Below, one piece after another: positions 1 through 7,550 of a stretch of 64,000 nt of DNA. Each line of letters opens with the position of its first letter. The first letter of the stretch is position 1. The notes under the pieces are model-generated. The model made no database searches. It was not told the origin of the DNA and saw nothing but the letters and a program-made list of their open reading frames with translations. Where the stretch lies: positions 3,272,501-3,336,500 of the forward strand of contig NZ_LCTZ01000002.1 of assembly GCF_001413955.1 (NCBI RefSeq). Direction: 5' to 3'. The DNA is from Flagellimonas eckloniae. GTDB lineage: Bacteria; Bacteroidota; Bacteroidia; Flavobacteriales; Flavobacteriaceae. A program made the position numbers and the translations under genes.

Positions 1-198
1 GCTGTCGATGCGGCAGTAACAGTGCCTAATACCGGAGCTAATCAACTGCGCAGCATCTTTGGTCTTAACCAACAAGGTAGCGGAGTTGCAACTGATGCTG
101 AAATTTTTCTGCCTTTGATTTCCATTGATGAAGCTTTGCCAGCAGGTAAATTTCCTTGGAACGGTATGGGATGTAATATTCCCAAACAAGCGAAATAA
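1..198 (+). CDS. C-terminal 65 residues of an unidentified protein (5' truncated by window edge)
   Basis: Frame 1 is open from the first base to the TAA at 196-198 and gives a 65-residue tail rich in Ala, Asn and Gly, ending in a PWNGMGCNIPKQAK segment. Gly-rich, low-charge composition suggests an exported or surface protein, but no domain can be recognised from this fragment. It converges on the GNAT gene that ends at 212, with only 13 bases between. That the frame is coding is inferred from its length and composition; function is unknown. Confidence 0.6.
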   Translation, partial: AVDAAVTVPNTGANQLRSIFGLNQQGSGVATDAEIFLPLISIDEALPAGKFPWNGMGCNIPKQAK

Positions 199-211
199 TA
201 ATGGGTATAAT

Positions 212-748
212 TTATTTTAGTACAATCAAAGACCATTCCTTATTATCAATTAAGTAACGCTTTAACTCCTGAAAACCAACAGCTTCATGTGCATGTAAAG
301 AACGTTGATTTTTAGCATCGACTTCAGTTATTATAGTGTCAAAACCCATTGGAAGTTTTTCTTTCATGGTTTTATACAACCCTCTGAATACACCTTTGCC
401 CCTATATTCTTTTGAGACACAGATTTGACCCATAACCATATAATTGCAATTGTTTTTTATCACTTTATTGATTTCTTGGAACATGGGTTTTAGCACTTCA
501 ATGGAATTACAAAACTTAGGATGCATGCAGAGTGCATACCCAATAACTTTTTCATGTTCAATAGCAATTATGTGCCCGCAAGCGGCATTCATTTCTTCCA
601 GAATTCCATAGGAATGTTCTACGGTCAAAAAACCTTCTTGCTCCTTTTCGGCATTTGACAGACTTTTTGGAAGATTCTGTTGCTGGAGTGCAAGAATTTG
701 CTCAAGTTCTTTTTGGGTCGATGCTTGTTTGTAGGCTATCATAAACAT
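212..748 (-). CDS. GNAT family N-acetyltransferase
   Basis: Predicted 178-residue cytosolic acetyl-CoA-dependent N-acetyltransferase of unknown substrate. The acetyl-CoA binding motif A is visible around residues 108-121 as GQICVSKEYRGKGVFRGLY, containing the RGKG pyrophosphate loop; a typical motif B with AHEAVGF follows near residue 155. A TTG at 751 and an ATG at 742 are alternative starts; ATG 748 is chosen as the first ATG. It is divergent from bioF, with about 30 bases between the starts, so the promoters must share or abut. Nothing ties it functionally to biotin. Confidence 0.8.
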   Translation of the reverse strand: MFMIAYKQASTQKELEQILALQQQNLPKSLSNAEKEQEGFLTVEHSYGILEEMNAACGHIIAIEHEKVIGYALCMHPKFCNSIEVLKPMFQEINKVIKNNCNYMVMGQICVSKEYRGKGVFRGLYKTMKEKLPMGFDTIITEVDAKNQRSLHAHEAVGFQELKRYLIDNKEWSLIVLK

Positions 749-767
749 CAAATTTCAATAAAGATAG

Positions 768-775
768 TACATTTG
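768..775 (+). promoter_or_regulatory. Putative -7 box (TACATTTG) of bioF
   Basis: TACATTTG matches the Bacteroidetes -7 consensus TAnnTTTG exactly and ends only four bases before the bioF ATG at 780. Transcription would start at or next to the start codon, implying a leaderless or near-leaderless mRNA. No clear -33 TTTG element is seen at the usual distance, so this remains tentative. Confidence 0.4.
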
Positions 776-779
776 AAGC

Positions 780-1928
780 ATGTCCAGGTTTCCTAAAAAA
801 CTAGCACAAAAATTAGAGAAGAGAAAGGTAGATGATTCACTTCGGGTATTGTCTGAACCGAAAGGCTTGATTGATTTTTCATCAAACGACTATTTGGGCT
901 TTTCAAAAAAAACCCAATTTCATGATTCAGCTGTAGAATTTTTGGAAGAAAGAAAGCTCCATAAAAATGGAGCAGCTGGCTCCAGACTACTTACGGGAAA
1001 TCATATTTTATACAGGGAATTGGAAGATTTTTTAGTAACCCATCACAATTCACAATCAGCTCTGGTATTCAATTCTGGCTACGATGCCAATATTGGGTTT
1101 TTTTCCTCAGTTCCGCAACGTGGAGATACCATTTTGTACGATGAATTGGTACACGCCAGTATTAGGGATGGAATTAAAATGAGCAATGCGAAGAGTTATA
1201 AATTCAAACATAACAATATTGATAACCTTAATGTTCATATTGAACGTAGTCAAAATAGGAACGATTCAGAAATTTACGTTGTTACTGAATCTGTTTTTTC
1301 CATGGACGGGGATTCCCATGATTTAAAAGCGCTGACTGATTTGTGCACTAAAAAGAATTGTTATTTGATAGTGGATGAAGCACATGCAACAGGAATCTAT
1401 GGAAATGGAAAGGATTTGGTCAGCCAATTGGGATTGGAAGAAAGCGTTTTTGCCAGAATCATCACTTTTGGGAAAGCTCTGGGAAACCATGGAGCAGCTG
1501 TTTTGGGCAACAATGATTTAAAGACCTATTTGGTCAATTTTGCACGAAGCTTAATTTATACAACAGCACTTGCACCACATGCAGTGGCTTCTGTTTTGTC
1601 TGCATATCGGTATTTAGAGTCTTATGGTAAGGAAGAAAGTTCAAGACTAAAGGAAAATATCAAGTACTTTAAAGAAAAGGTTCAACTTTTGAATATGGAT
1701 GCCGGGTTCATTGAGAGTGACTCGGCAATCCATTGCTTGGTATTAACAGGAAACGAAAAAGTAAAGCAAGTCTCAAAATATTTGCATGCTGAAGGCTTTG
1801 ATGTAAAACCAATTCTCTCTCCTACAGTGAAAATTGGACAAGAACGATTGCGATTTTGTTTGCATTCGTACAACACAAAAGAAGAAATATCGCGAGTTTT
1901 GTCAATAACAAGAAATCTTATAAAATGA
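780..1928 (+). CDS. bioF: 8-amino-7-oxononanoate synthase (KAPA synthase)
   Basis: PLP enzyme that condenses pimeloyl-ACP (or pimeloyl-CoA) with L-alanine to give 8-amino-7-oxononanoate, the first ring-committed step of biotin synthesis. At 382 residues it has the family length. The alpha-oxoamine synthase signatures are present: SSNDYLG at 34-40, VHAS near 124, VDEAHATG at 198-205 and the PLP lysine K232 in TFGKALGNHGA. It is the first gene of a three-gene set; its TGA stop overlaps the ATGATG start of the DUF2007 gene, and bioD follows, so translation is probably coupled. Confidence 0.95.
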   Translation: MSRFPKKLAQKLEKRKVDDSLRVLSEPKGLIDFSSNDYLGFSKKTQFHDSAVEFLEERKLHKNGAAGSRLLTGNHILYRELEDFLVTHHNSQSALVFNSGYDANIGFFSSVPQRGDTILYDELVHASIRDGIKMSNAKSYKFKHNNIDNLNVHIERSQNRNDSEIYVVTESVFSMDGDSHDLKALTDLCTKKNCYLIVDEAHATGIYGNGKDLVSQLGLEESVFARIITFGKALGNHGAAVLGNNDLKTYLVNFARSLIYTTALAPHAVASVLSAYRYLESYGKEESSRLKENIKYFKEKVQLLNMDAGFIESDSAIHCLVLTGNEKVKQVSKYLHAEGFDVKPILSPTVKIGQERLRFCLHSYNTKEEISRVLSITRNLIK

Positions 1929-2311
1929 TGGCGCAAGAATTTCATACGCTTGGCTCTTTTGAATTCCCTGCAGATGTTCAAATCATTAAAGGAAGACTTG
2001 AAGCGGAGGGCATTCCTGTTTTTTTAAAAGACGAGAATACGATTAACTCAGACCCTTTAATTAGTGGCGCTATAGGTGGAGTGAAATTACAAGTTTATTC
2101 AACCGATAAAGAACGAGCAAAGGCTATTTATGATGCAATACGTAACTATGCTACAGACAACGAAGGGAATCCCGTTGTCTGTCCCAATTGTAAAGCAACC
2201 AAATCTGAGATATATTATTCCAGAAACAGTATATTTTACAAACTCTTTCCTTTTTTTGAGCCTAAAAAATACAAGTGTGCTCAATGTAACTTTATTACCA
2301 AACCATTATAA
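1925..2311 (+). CDS. DUF2007 domain protein with zinc ribbon
   Basis: 128-residue soluble protein. Residues 5-75 (HTLGSFEFPADVQIIKGRLE onward) match the DUF2007 type, a small alpha/beta domain often called a putative signal-transducing or prokaryotic-type signal domain. The C-terminus holds two Cys pairs, CPNC (C86, C89) and CAQC (C118, C121), which should form a zinc ribbon. The start is ATG 1925 or 1928, overlapping the bioF stop; its own TAA overlaps the bioD ATG (TAATG at 2309-2313). Being locked between bioF and bioD suggests co-expression with biotin synthesis, but the family has no known enzymatic role in it. Confidence 0.85.
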   Translation: MMAQEFHTLGSFEFPADVQIIKGRLEAEGIPVFLKDENTINSDPLISGAIGGVKLQVYSTDKERAKAIYDAIRNYATDNEGNPVVCPNCKATKSEIYYSRNSIFYKLFPFFEPKKYKCAQCNFITKPL

Positions 2312-2925
2312 TGAAAGTTTTTATAACAGGTATATCCACTGATGTTGGGAAGACTATTGCATCAGCGATAATAGTTGAAGCCCTTAAAGCGGATTATTGG
2401 AAACCAGTACAAGCAGGAGATTTGGGACATTCCGATAGTCATAAGGTTGAGGAGTTAATTTCCAACGGGCAAACTAAAATCCACAAGAACAGCTATGCAT
2501 TGAACACCCCAATGAGCCCACATGCTGCCGCAGAAATAGATGGAATAACTATTGGGATTGATAAAATTAAAGAACCTGAAACAGAAAATCACTTGGTCAT
2601 TGAGGGCGCTGGCGGGTTGTTGGTACCATTAAATGATACCGATACCGTGTTTGATTTGATAAAATCAGAGTATAAGGTCATTGTTGTTTCACGACATTAC
2701 TTGGGGAGCATTAACCATTCACTTTTGACCATAGAAAAGCTTCAAGAAAAAGGATTTAAAATAGGAATTATTTTTAGTGGGGATGAGCATCCAACAACAG
2801 AAAGTATCATTTTGCAGAAAACGGGCGTAACTTTTCTTGGGCGCATCAATGAAGAGGAAGTATTTAATAAAGATGTGATGAAAAAGTATGCAAAACAGTT
2901 CAACCCCGTCCTTGAGTCATTCTAA
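2311..2925 (+). CDS. bioD: Dethiobiotin synthase
   Basis: ATP-dependent carboxylation and ring closure of 7,8-diaminononanoate to dethiobiotin. The 204-residue product carries the BioD P-loop GISTDVGKT at 7-15, the KPVQAG motif at 31-36 and the EGAGGLLVPL motif at 98-107, all diagnostic. The ATG overlaps the upstream stop by one base. Its 3' end overlaps by nine bases with the convergent GT39 gene. The nucleotide specificity loop looks ordinary. Confidence 0.95.
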   Translation: MKVFITGISTDVGKTIASAIIVEALKADYWKPVQAGDLGHSDSHKVEELISNGQTKIHKNSYALNTPMSPHAAAEIDGITIGIDKIKEPETENHLVIEGAGGLLVPLNDTDTVFDLIKSEYKVIVVSRHYLGSINHSLLTIEKLQEKGFKIGIIFSGDEHPTTESIILQKTGVTFLGRINEEEVFNKDVMKKYAKQFNPVLESF

Positions 2926-4401
2926 CCGCTGATAAATAAGCCCGCGGTCAATGGTTTTGGACAAGGTATAATATTGTTCCAGATAATTGTCCATATAGGT
3001 GTTTAGGTCAACCATTCTTCCATCAAAAGCACTTCTTCCCTTTCGGGCTACTATAGTTTTTGGTTGTAAAACCTCTAAAATATAGCGTAGTTCCTCTATT
3101 CTTGTTTTTCTAGGATTGTTCATAAAAGGGAAAAGTTCCTCTCTACCAATACTGCTAGGGTGTGTTGCAGCTTTCGTAGGCGGAGTTTCGCCCAACACCC
3201 AATACCCAATATGGTATTCTGTAAAAAAAATGTTCTTTGTCTCCATATTGTTTTCAATAATATAGTTGGGAACATCAATGCCTTCACCATTAAAAAAAGA
3301 ACCTTTTTCTATTTTATTGGAAATAATGTTTTCGTACTCCAAATAAGCTTCCATAGGAAGTAAAACAAAAAAGAAAATAATAACGATCTTATAGTTTTCC
3401 TTAAACGGCGGAAGTTTGCCTACAGCTATTCCAATTGGAATCAGAATAAAGGGAAACAACTGAATGAGATAATGTCCATTTACTTTGCCAGCTTGTATAA
3501 ATGAAACCATTACTCCTGAAAAAACAATCAATAGTATTTGAATTGGTACAGATCTATAATTGAACAGCTGTTTTTTATATGAAAAATAAAAGAAAGCTAT
3601 AGTTATCAAAAAGAATGGGAGGGTCTTTAAAGGAGAATGGTATTTTGAACTTGAATATGCCAATGGAGCCTTAAAAATAGATTGCCACCAGGTTGTTATC
3701 TCGCCTTCCAGATAGTAGGGAAGAGCAGTTAGGAAGACTAGAACTATAAACCCTATACCCAAAGCAATTAACCGCTTAAAGTTGTGCCAAAAATGTTGTT
3801 TGGTTAAAACTCCCCAAAGCAAATATAAACCTAAGGCAAGTAACGGATAGGCCATGTTTAGTTTGGACATTACAGAAAGCCCAAAAAGGAATCCAGTGGT
3901 AAGATACCAGAATATGTTTTCCTTGGAAAGGAGAATGTATACACCAACAACAAAAAATAATGTACATATATGTTCAGACATTACTCCTTGCAGACTTCCA
4001 AACATGCTTTGAAAAAGAACACAAAAAATAGCACACCAAAAACTAACCTTTTTAGTAGTTGTCCATCTTCCAATACCATAGGTAAACAGGCCAGTTAAAG
4101 CAACCAAAAGTGTTCCGAATAATCGGATGGCAATAAAACTTTTCCCAAAAACTGAAATTATGGTGGCAAAGAATAAAAAGGTGATAGGGGGCTTTAGGTC
4201 CCAAAGCTGGGTGTAAGGCAAATGACCGTCTACCCAAGACTGCGCCATGATAATAAATGTACTTTCATCTCTATCAACATAATCCCTGAAAAAGAAAGGA
4301 AATCGAACAAAAAAAGCCACTAAGAACAGAATCAAGAAAACCATTTTCCAGTTTAGGTCCTTATAGTTGGGAGTAAGAGAAATAATAAGCTTTTTGAGCA
4401 C
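2917..4401 (-). CDS. Polytopic GT39-type (PMT/ArnT-like) glycosyltransferase
   Basis: 494-residue inner membrane protein with about ten hydrophobic segments. It carries the hallmark acidic pair in the first periplasmic loop, DRDES at 43-47, and the DLKPP motif shortly after, as in dolichyl-phosphate-mannose protein mannosyltransferase (PMT_2) and ArnT-like enzymes that move sugars from polyprenyl-phosphate donors. Donor and acceptor cannot be inferred. It sits on the opposite strand between bioD and bioA and so splits the biotin locus; head-to-head with bioA over an approximately 50-base gap. The start ATG at 4401 precedes a basic MLKKL segment. Confidence 0.8.
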   Translation of the reverse strand: MLKKLIISLTPNYKDLNWKMVFLILFLVAFFVRFPFFFRDYVDRDESTFIIMAQSWVDGHLPYTQLWDLKPPITFLFFATIISVFGKSFIAIRLFGTLLVALTGLFTYGIGRWTTTKKVSFWCAIFCVLFQSMFGSLQGVMSEHICTLFFVVGVYILLSKENIFWYLTTGFLFGLSVMSKLNMAYPLLALGLYLLWGVLTKQHFWHNFKRLIALGIGFIVLVFLTALPYYLEGEITTWWQSIFKAPLAYSSSKYHSPLKTLPFFLITIAFFYFSYKKQLFNYRSVPIQILLIVFSGVMVSFIQAGKVNGHYLIQLFPFILIPIGIAVGKLPPFKENYKIVIIFFFVLLPMEAYLEYENIISNKIEKGSFFNGEGIDVPNYIIENNMETKNIFFTEYHIGYWVLGETPPTKAATHPSSIGREELFPFMNNPRKTRIEELRYILEVLQPKTIVARKGRSAFDGRMVDLNTYMDNYLEQYYTLSKTIDRGLIYQRLE

Positions 4402-4433
4402 GTTTAAGGTTGATTTTTTTAGGTTTTAATTCC

Positions 4434-4441
4434 CATCTTTG
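4434..4441 (+). promoter_or_regulatory. Putative -7 box (CATCTTTG) of bioA
   Basis: CATCTTTG is one base off the TAnnTTTG consensus, with a TTG 21 bases upstream at 4410-4412. Transcription would begin near 4446, so translation must begin at one of the TTG codons at 4455 or 4464 rather than at the TTG at 4410, which would lie inside the promoter. Confidence 0.4.
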
Positions 4442-4454
4442 CAAGATAGATAAA

Positions 4455-5750
4455 TTGAGGCGTTTGACTAATCCAGTTGTATTGGAAAAATTAGCTAATA
4501 GAGATAAAAAATACCTTTGGCATCCGCTTACCCAGCATAAAACTTCAGCGCCGCCTTTAGGTATTGTAAAGGCAAAAGGAGCTTTGATTTGGGATGAGGA
4601 AGGCAATTCCTATATAGATGGGATAGCTTCTTGGTATACGGCAATGTACGGTCACTGTAACGAGCAAATAGTTACTGCTTTGATCAAACAAATGCAACAA
4701 TTGGATTTTGTTATGTTCAGTGGCTTTACCCACAAGCCAGCTGTTGAACTTTCCGAACGCTTAATGGAAATTTTACCTGATAATCAAAAAAAGATATTTT
4801 TTAATGATAATGGTTCTACTGCGGTGGAGGCAGCCATAAAGATGGCATTGCAATATTATCATAACCAAGGTGAAAAGAGAGATACGCTTATTGCTTTTGA
4901 AGATGGGTTTCACGGGGATACGTTTGGAGCTATGAGTGCATCTGGGCTTTCCTCCTATAATGGGCCTTTTGAGGATTTTTTGTTAAAAGTGGAACGCATA
5001 CCGGTACCTCAAGAAGAAAACATTGATGAGGTATTGGAATCGTTGGAAGCCATTTATAAAAACAATTCATGTGCGGCATTTGTTTTTGAACCTTTGGTTC
5101 AGGGAGCGGCTGGAATGAAGTTTCATTCTGCAAAAGGTCTAGATCAGTTAATAAAGAAGTGTCAGAAAGCAGGGATTTTATGTATTGCGGATGAGATTAT
5201 GACGGGGTTTGGTAAGACTGGGAAAAATTTTGCTTCGGATTATTTAGAGAATACACCAGACATCATATGTTTGAGCAAGGCACTGACAGCAGGAATGTTT
5301 CCTCTGAGCATTACCAGTTGCTCGCAAAAAGTTTTTGATGCGTTTTTAAGCGAAGATGTAACCAAAGGTTTTTTTCACGCACACACATATAGTGCCCATC
5401 CTTTGGGTTGTGCAGCAGCTATTGCTGGGTTAGAGCTTTTGAACTCAGAAGAAATTTTAGAAAGAAGAACTTATATAGAAAAGGAACACAGAATATTTGT
5501 AGCGTCGCTAAAAAGCCATCCAAAAGTAAGAGAGGCAAGAAGCATGGGTGTTATTTTGGCAATTGATTTGGATCTGGATACGAATCGATATGGGAAATTA
5601 CGGGATAAACTATATCAATTTTTCATGGATCAGGGAGTAAACCTTCGCCCTCTTGGAAATACAATTTATGTACTGCCGCCCTATGTAATTACCGATGAGC
5701 AATTGCGAAAAGTATATGACTCAATTCGTTTAGCCTTGGAAACATTTTAA
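4455..5750 (+). CDS. bioA: Adenosylmethionine-8-amino-7-oxononanoate aminotransferase
   Basis: PLP class III aminotransferase that makes 7,8-diaminononanoate from KAPA using S-adenosylmethionine as amino donor. From the TTG at 4455 it is 431 residues, like E. coli BioA. Signatures: LWHPLTQHK near the N-terminus, GIASWYTAMYGH around 56-67, the cofactor Asp in ADEIMTGFGKTG (about 245-256) and PLP lysine K275 in CLSKALTAG. No ATG occurs in frame before the conserved N-terminus; the start is TTG 4455 or 4464, chosen from the promoter position. A ketoacyl synthase gene follows after six bases. Confidence 0.93.
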   Translation: MRRLTNPVVLEKLANRDKKYLWHPLTQHKTSAPPLGIVKAKGALIWDEEGNSYIDGIASWYTAMYGHCNEQIVTALIKQMQQLDFVMFSGFTHKPAVELSERLMEILPDNQKKIFFNDNGSTAVEAAIKMALQYYHNQGEKRDTLIAFEDGFHGDTFGAMSASGLSSYNGPFEDFLLKVERIPVPQEENIDEVLESLEAIYKNNSCAAFVFEPLVQGAAGMKFHSAKGLDQLIKKCQKAGILCIADEIMTGFGKTGKNFASDYLENTPDIICLSKALTAGMFPLSITSCSQKVFDAFLSEDVTKGFFHAHTYSAHPLGCAAAIAGLELLNSEEILERRTYIEKEHRIFVASLKSHPKVREARSMGVILAIDLDLDTNRYGKLRDKLYQFFMDQGVNLRPLGNTIYVLPPYVITDEQLRKVYDSIRLALETF

Positions 5751-5756
5751 AATATA

Positions 5757-6920
5757 ATGCTTAAACAACCTATTTCCATAACAGCCATTTCTTCCATTTC
5801 CCCGCTGGGAAATTCATTTGAAGAAGTCTGGAAGTCTTACCAAAAAGAAACCCACTTTCTTGGCGAAACTAAGATAGGTAAAGCTCCTGTTTGGGTGGGT
5901 GCATTAGCTGATGCGTTACATGAAGAAATAAAAGCGTTGAGGAATTCAGACAACAAATACAAAAACCTGGATAACACTGTGCTTTATGCAATTTATGCTT
6001 CAAGAAAAGCTATCAAAATGGCCGGTTGGGAAGCAGCATCTGATTTTGGAATCAACCTTGGGTCGTCACGTGGGGCTACAGCTTTGTTTGAAGCCTATCA
6101 TAAAGAGTTTTTGCAAAACGATTCGGTATCGACCCCTGCATCACCAACAACAACCTTGGGAAATGTATCATCATGGGTGGCCCATGATCTTAAATCAAAA
6201 GGACCTGAAATTTCACATTCCATTACCTGTTCCACGGCGCTACATGCAATGCTAAATGGGGTTGCATGGATTCAAAGCGGGATGACGGATAAATTTTTGG
6301 TTGGAGGAAGCGAAGCTCCATTGACCCCTTTTACCATTGCGCAAATGAAGGCATTAAAAATTTATTCCAAAAATTCTGATGAATACCCCTGCAAAGCGCT
6401 GGACTTAAACAAAAAACAAAATTCCATGGTTTTGGGGGAGGGGGCAGCAGTGGCATGTTTGGAAGAAGGACAAAAAAGTAGCGCTTTAGCTCTGATTGAA
6501 GGAATAGGGTACGCTACGGAACCTCTAGAACACAATATTTCAATTTCAACGGATGCTCAATGTTTTCAGGAATCCATGAAAATGGCTTTAGGGCATGTAC
6601 AACCAGAGGAAGTAGATGCAATAGTCATGCATGCACCCGGAACAATCAAGGGGGATTTATCAGAATATAAGGCCATTGAAAAAGTTTTTTGTAACAAAAC
6701 ACCATTTTTGACTACCAATAAATGGAAAGTAGGTCATACTTTTGGAACCTCAGGGATGTTGAGTGTTGAAATGGCAGTTTTAATGTTACAGCATCAACAA
6801 CTAATAAAAGTCCCTTACCTAACCTACACCACTATACCGAAAACCATAAATAGAGTGATGGTGAATGCCGTAGGTTTTGGTGGAAATGCTGTGAGTATTT
6901 TACTTTCCAAAGTAGGATAA
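5757..6920 (+). CDS. Beta-ketoacyl synthase family protein linked to bioA
   Basis: 387-residue thiolase-fold condensing enzyme of the KAS I/II type. The catalytic triad is intact: Cys158 in SITCSTALHA, His292 in HAPGT and His327 in KVGHTFGTSG, with LGEGA at 227-231. It starts six bases after bioA and ends 47 bases before the NfeD gene. A dedicated condensing enzyme inside a biotin locus suggests a role in building the pimeloyl moiety, for which no bioC, bioH, bioG or bioW gene is present here. That role is inference; it could also serve another acyl chain. The sequence departs from FabF in the HGTGT motif (HAPGT). Confidence 0.85.
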   Translation: MLKQPISITAISSISPLGNSFEEVWKSYQKETHFLGETKIGKAPVWVGALADALHEEIKALRNSDNKYKNLDNTVLYAIYASRKAIKMAGWEAASDFGINLGSSRGATALFEAYHKEFLQNDSVSTPASPTTTLGNVSSWVAHDLKSKGPEISHSITCSTALHAMLNGVAWIQSGMTDKFLVGGSEAPLTPFTIAQMKALKIYSKNSDEYPCKALDLNKKQNSMVLGEGAAVACLEEGQKSSALALIEGIGYATEPLEHNISISTDAQCFQESMKMALGHVQPEEVDAIVMHAPGTIKGDLSEYKAIEKVFCNKTPFLTTNKWKVGHTFGTSGMLSVEMAVLMLQHQQLIKVPYLTYTTIPKTINRVMVNAVGFGGNAVSILLSKVG

Positions 6921-6967
6921 ATCAATCCTAAAATAGTATCTTCATTAACCAACAAAAAACTATTTAA

Positions 6968-7546
6968 ATGGAACAATGGTTCACCGCTTTAACCCTTTTT
7001 GAAAAAATTTACTGGCTTGTTGCTTTAATTTCTTCTGCAATATTTATAGTACTCATAATCTTAACGATTGTTGGAGGTGATGCAGATGATATGGGAGGTG
7101 ATGTTGACGCCGAAGTAGATGGCGATGGCGGTATTGGATTTCAATTCTTGTCCTTTAAAAATTTAATGGGATTTTTTACCATTTTCGGATGGTCCGGAAT
7201 TGCCTGTTTAGATGGAGGACTTTCTAAAGGGCTCACTGTTGGCATTTCTGTATTCTGTGGTCTTTTAATGATGACCGCTATGGCGGCGCTCTTTTATTAT
7301 TTGGCCAAACTACAAAGCAGCGGAACCTTAAAATTAAAAAATGCCCTTAATGAAATAGGGGAAGTGTATTTGACCATTGGAGCAAATCGGTCCAAAATAG
7401 GAAAGGTAAGTATAAACGTTCAAGGCACTTTACGTGAACTAGAAGCCTTAACGGATGAAAAGCATGATCTTATCCAAAGCAATGTTGTGCGCGTTAAGGA
7501 AATTACCGCCAACGGAATTTTAATTGTCGAACTTTTAAATAAATAA
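6968..7546 (+). CDS. NfeD-like membrane protein, partner of flotillin
   Basis: 192 residues. Three hydrophobic segments are visible at about 14-35, 64-82 and 90-113, with an Asp/Gly-rich acidic loop (38-55) after the first, followed by a soluble C-terminal half (about 125-190) that fits the OB-fold domain of NfeD-type proteins. NfeD proteins are standard neighbours of SPFH/flotillin genes and help place them in membranes. The flotillin gene begins four bases after the stop, so the two are an operon. Confidence 0.75.
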   Translation: MEQWFTALTLFEKIYWLVALISSAIFIVLIILTIVGGDADDMGGDVDAEVDGDGGIGFQFLSFKNLMGFFTIFGWSGIACLDGGLSKGLTVGISVFCGLLMMTAMAALFYYLAKLQSSGTLKLKNALNEIGEVYLTIGANRSKIGKVSINVQGTLRELEALTDEKHDLIQSNVVRVKEITANGILIVELLNK

Positions 7547-7550
7547 CCAA

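Noticed and set aside
4410-4454. bioA starting at TTG 4410
   Set aside because: It would place the start within the promoter element and add a tail unlike BioA; TTG 4455 fits better.
5757-6920. Ketoacyl synthase as an inactive chain-length-factor type protein
   Set aside because: Cys158, His292 and His327 are all present, so it is predicted active.
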